NCBI GenBank assembly: GCA_003557805.1
Contig: PWNY01000275.1
Coordinates: forward strand, 1-18,574
Direction: 5' to 3'
DNA: 18,574 nt
Source: Bacteroidales bacterium
Lineage (GTDB): Bacteria; Bacteroidota; Bacteroidia; Bacteroidales; UBA7960
The translations under genes were made by a program, and so were the position numbers. Numbering within the stretch: the first letter of the stretch is position 1; each line of letters opens with the position of its first letter. Under the pieces are notes generated by a model. That model had not been told where the DNA came from and did not search any database. It was given only the letters and a program-made list of their open reading frames with translations. Positions 16,810 to 18,574 of this stretch are shown piece after piece.

Positions 16810-17481
16810 TTAATCAGATTTACGTTCCCGGGCGGCAAGGTCAAATACTTCTGACAGCTCGTACACCTTTACTCCCGTATCTCCTTTTAATGCGGCATTT
16901 ACCATTGCCCTGGCCACTGTGTCAGCATGTACCGGCCTGTAACGCCTTAGAAGCCCAAGGCGGTTGAGGGTGCTTATAACAGACACACCTGCCATCTCTG
17001 CATATCGCTTTTCCCTCCTCGGGCCGGTCAGGGGGCCGGGTCGTATAATACTCAGGTTTTCCGGGTAAAGCGACTGTATATCCCTTTCCACCTCAGCCTT
17101 CATACGCATGTAAAAGAATGGTGAGCCCTGTTTTGCACCGGCCGAAGAGACAAGTACTACAGCTCTGACACCATTGTCAGCCGCCGCAGATGCAAGTTCC
17201 AGCTGGTAGTCATGGTCAACCCTGTACTGGGCCCTTTTACCGCCTGCCTTTGCCCTGGTAGTTCCCAGGCAGAGGAAGAGAACGTCTCCCATTACCTTAT
17301 GCCTCCAGGCAGAAGGTTCAGAAAAATCGGCAATGTGTTCAGTCAGGGAGGGGTGCCTGAGTCCGGCAGGCCGTCTTGCAAAAACAGTAACAGAGGCAAA
17401 ACTCTTATCCTCCAGGAGCCTTTTGAGTAAAAACGAACCAACAAGCCCTGTTGCGCCAGCCACTATGGCATTTATTTTCAT
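16810..17481 (-). CDS. NAD(P)-binding atypical SDR protein (HTATIP2/TIP30-like)
   Basis: A 223-aa atypical short-chain dehydrogenase. The nucleotide-binding GATGLVG lies at 9-15 (GxxGxxG) and an Arg-rich segment FARRPAG after strand 2 suggests NADP(H). DVLFLCLGTTRAKAG (about 66-80), VLVSSAGAKQGSPFFYMRMK with Y124/K128 in YxxxK spacing, and SIIRPGPLTGPR follow the TIP30/HTATIP2-like pattern. The reaction and substrate are unknown. It is the first gene of the unit ahead of trmD (10-bp gap), so it probably shares transcript with it. Its start lies 82 bp from a 20-bp palindrome with a -7 box facing it. Confidence 0.82.
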   Translation of the reverse strand: MKINAIVAGATGLVGSFLLKRLLEDKSFASVTVFARRPAGLRHPSLTEHIADFSEPSAWRHKVMGDVLFLCLGTTRAKAGGKRAQYRVDHDYQLELASAAADNGVRAVVLVSSAGAKQGSPFFYMRMKAEVERDIQSLYPENLSIIRPGPLTGPRREKRYAEMAGVSVISTLNRLGLLRRYRPVHADTVARAMVNAALKGDTGVKVYELSEVFDLAARERKSD

Positions 17482-17563
17482 AATGTCATATCTTAAAAAC
17501 CCTGCTTTGTCTTTTTACCTTATAACCCTACAAAAGAAAGCCCGGCGACAAAGACTTAAATAG

Positions 17564-17583
17564 GATATCTTTGCAAAGATATC
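17564..17583. promoter_or_regulatory. Perfect 20-bp palindrome holding a TAnnTTTG -7 box on each strand
   Basis: GATATCTTTGCAAAGATATC is its own reverse complement over all 20 bases. It contains TATCTTTG on the plus strand (17566-17573) and the same box on the minus strand (17581-17574), each an exact match to the Bacteroidota -7 consensus. It lies between the divergent SDR and TIGR02757 genes: plus transcripts would start about 19 bases before the ATG at 17599, minus transcripts about 85 bases before the ATG at 17481. No clear -33 TTTG is seen on either side. It could instead be a repressor operator. Confidence 0.6.
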
Positions 17584-17598
17584 AAATCCAAACAGGTA

Positions 17599-18363
17599 AT
17601 GCCTGAACAGTACATAAAAGAGTTTCTGGAAGAAAAGGCAGACAGGTACAATACACCATCGTTCATTGAGTCTGACCCGGTTTTTGTTCCTCATCAGTTC
17701 AGCCTAAAAGAGGATATGGAGATATCCGGGCTGCTGGCCGCGACCATTGCCTGGGGTAACCGGAAAATAATACTCAAAAATGCAATCAGGCTGGTCAAAC
17801 TTATGGGAGACTCCCCTTTTGATTTCGTTATGAACCACAGCGAACAACAGCTTGAAAGATTTGACGGTTTCGTTCACCGTACATTCATGCCTGTGGATGC
17901 AAAATACTTCATTACTGCACTCAAGCATATATACAGCAAATGGGGAGGTTTAGAGAGGCTTTTTGCAAACTCCTGCGGCCCGGATTCCGTACTACCCGCG
18001 ATAACAAGATTCCATGAGGAGTTCTTCTCAATACCTCACCCTGCAAGGGCAAGGAAACATGTATCCAACCCGGCCAAGGGATCCCCGGCCAAGAGGATAA
18101 ATATGTGGCTCAGGTGGATGGTCAGGAATGACAACCGCGGGGTAGACCTTGGGGTGTGGAAGTCGATCCCCCCCTCCCGCCTGTCATGCCCGCTTGACCT
18201 CCATACAGGTAATGTAGCCAGGAAACTCGGCCTTATAAACCAAAAACAAAACAACCTCAGGGCACTGAACGAGCTTGACACCAGCCTGAGGTCAATGGAC
18301 AGGGATGATCCTGTCAAATATGACTTTGCACTTTTCGGGCTGGGTATATTTGAAGGGTTTTAA
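17599..18363 (+). CDS. TIGR02757 (DUF2400) family protein
   Basis: A 254-aa soluble protein that I recognise as the TIGR02757/DUF2400 family, common in Bacteroidota and found in scattered other bacteria. Characteristic stretches are YNTPSFIESDPVFVPHQF near the N-terminus, EISGLLAATIAWGNRKIILKN (about 41-61), FMPVDAKYFITALKHIY, KRINMWLRWMVRNDNRGVDLGVW, and PSRLSCPLDLHTGNVARKLGL with DDPVKYDFALFGLGIFEGF at the end. The helix-rich layout, the PLDLHTGNVARKLGL segment and the closing KYDFALFGLG recall HhH-GPD DNA-glycosylase folds, but no activity is established as far as I know. It is a single-gene unit from the palindromic promoter region. Confidence 0.85.
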   Translation: MPEQYIKEFLEEKADRYNTPSFIESDPVFVPHQFSLKEDMEISGLLAATIAWGNRKIILKNAIRLVKLMGDSPFDFVMNHSEQQLERFDGFVHRTFMPVDAKYFITALKHIYSKWGGLERLFANSCGPDSVLPAITRFHEEFFSIPHPARARKHVSNPAKGSPAKRINMWLRWMVRNDNRGVDLGVWKSIPPSRLSCPLDLHTGNVARKLGLINQKQNNLRALNELDTSLRSMDRDDPVKYDFALFGLGIFEGF

Positions 18364-18434
18364 TATATCAGGACAACACAGGTAAAAACAATGAAAGTCA
18401 AGCCTTAACTGTAACATTTTTAATAATTCTCATG

Positions 18435-18442
18435 TATATTTG
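18435..18442 (+). promoter_or_regulatory. Candidate -7 box (TATATTTG) for the deaminase gene
   Basis: TATATTTG matches TAnnTTTG exactly, 22 bp before the ATG at 18465, giving a leader of about 16 nt. The expected -33 zone is AT-rich but has no TTTG. The 101-bp gap after the TIGR02757 gene shows no convincing terminator. Confidence 0.5.
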
Positions 18443-18464
18443 TTGTAAACAAAGAGAGTGAGTT

Positions 18465-18574
18465 ATGGACAAGAACCACCAGGATTTTATCAGGGAGGCC
18501 GTTGAAATGGCTGCGAAAAATGCAGGCAGCGGAGGAGGAGGCCCTTTTGGCGCCATCATAGTCCAAAACGGGGA
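18465..18574 (+). CDS. Nucleoside/guanine deaminase family protein, 3' end missing
   Basis: Only 36 codons are present before the right edge, from ATG at 18465 (MDKNHQDFIREAVEMAAKNA). GSGGGGPFGAIIVQNG is the first-strand signature of the cytidine/deoxycytidylate deaminase fold, and its form (GGPFGA-I-V preceded by an amphipathic helix) is closest to GuaD-type guanine deaminases as I remember them. The zinc motifs HAE and PCxxC lie beyond the window, so the substrate (guanine, tRNA adenosine, cytosine) cannot be fixed. Confidence 0.75.
   Translation, partial: MDKNHQDFIREAVEMAAKNAGSGGGGPFGAIIVQNG

Noticed and set aside
16800..16844. 15-codon extension of trmD overlapping the SDR gene
   Set aside because: Family proteins start at MRIDILTIFP; the extra residues have no similarity to TrmD.
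1..18574. Search for CRISPR, tRNA, IS elements, toxin-antitoxin or defence genes
   Set aside because: No short regular spacers, cloverleaf, transposase, terminal repeats or defence-type domains were seen; the only direct repeats are the protease modules.

Overview
The window looks like chromosomal DNA from a Bacteroidota bacterium, probably a Bacteroidales/Marinilabiliales-type lineage; the lineage is an inference. The signs are the TAnnTTTG -7 promoter boxes before several genes, start sites without clear Shine-Dalgarno sequences, a TIGR02757/DUF2400 gene, a stand-alone MnmD, a long QueA and a large secreted metzincin protease with InlB-like repeats. It is gene-dense. I saw no tRNA, rRNA, CRISPR array, insertion sequence, phage gene or recognisable defence locus.

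Layout. (1) 1-3874, minus: the first ~1291 residues of a giant secreted metalloprotease, cut by the left edge. It has a signal peptide, a metzincin catalytic domain, a jelly-roll-like domain, Ig-like modules and three 75-residue InlB/Flg_new-type repeats, two of them nearly identical at DNA level. (2) 4030-5903, plus: a GhrA-type 2-hydroxyacid dehydrogenase followed by a DapA-superfamily aldolase that resembles 4-hydroxy-2-oxoglutarate aldolase (HOGA1) more than true DapA. Together they could release and reduce glyoxylate. (3) 5921-7101, minus: Nudix hydrolase and mnmD (TTG start). (4) 7192-8127, plus: a UbiA/MenA-type prenyltransferase. (5) 8145-12032, minus: a tightly overlapping operon of long-chain acyl-CoA synthetase, queA and a SAM methyltransferase. 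(6) 12161-13834, plus: a SulP anion transporter whose stop codon directly abuts that of (7) 13835-15529, minus: a fused glutamate formimidoyltransferase/formimidoyl-THF cyclodeaminase. (8) 15651-17481, minus: an atypical-SDR gene, trmD and rplS. rplS has a good promoter of its own and a strand-specific intrinsic terminator. (9) 17599-18363, plus: the TIGR02757 protein, divergent from the SDR gene across a perfect 20-bp palindrome that contains a -7 box on each strand. (10) 18465-end, plus: the first 36 codons of a nucleoside (guanine-type) deaminase.

Functionally this is mostly housekeeping: three tRNA-modification enzymes (MnmD, QueA, TrmD), ribosomal protein L19, quinone-type prenylation, fatty-acid activation, anion transport and one-carbon/histidine catabolism, next to a fast-evolving secreted protease. 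I found no convincing new multi-gene system. The points most worth following up are the HOGA-like/GhrA pair, the palindromic bidirectional promoter, and the repeat expansion and domain insertion in the protease.
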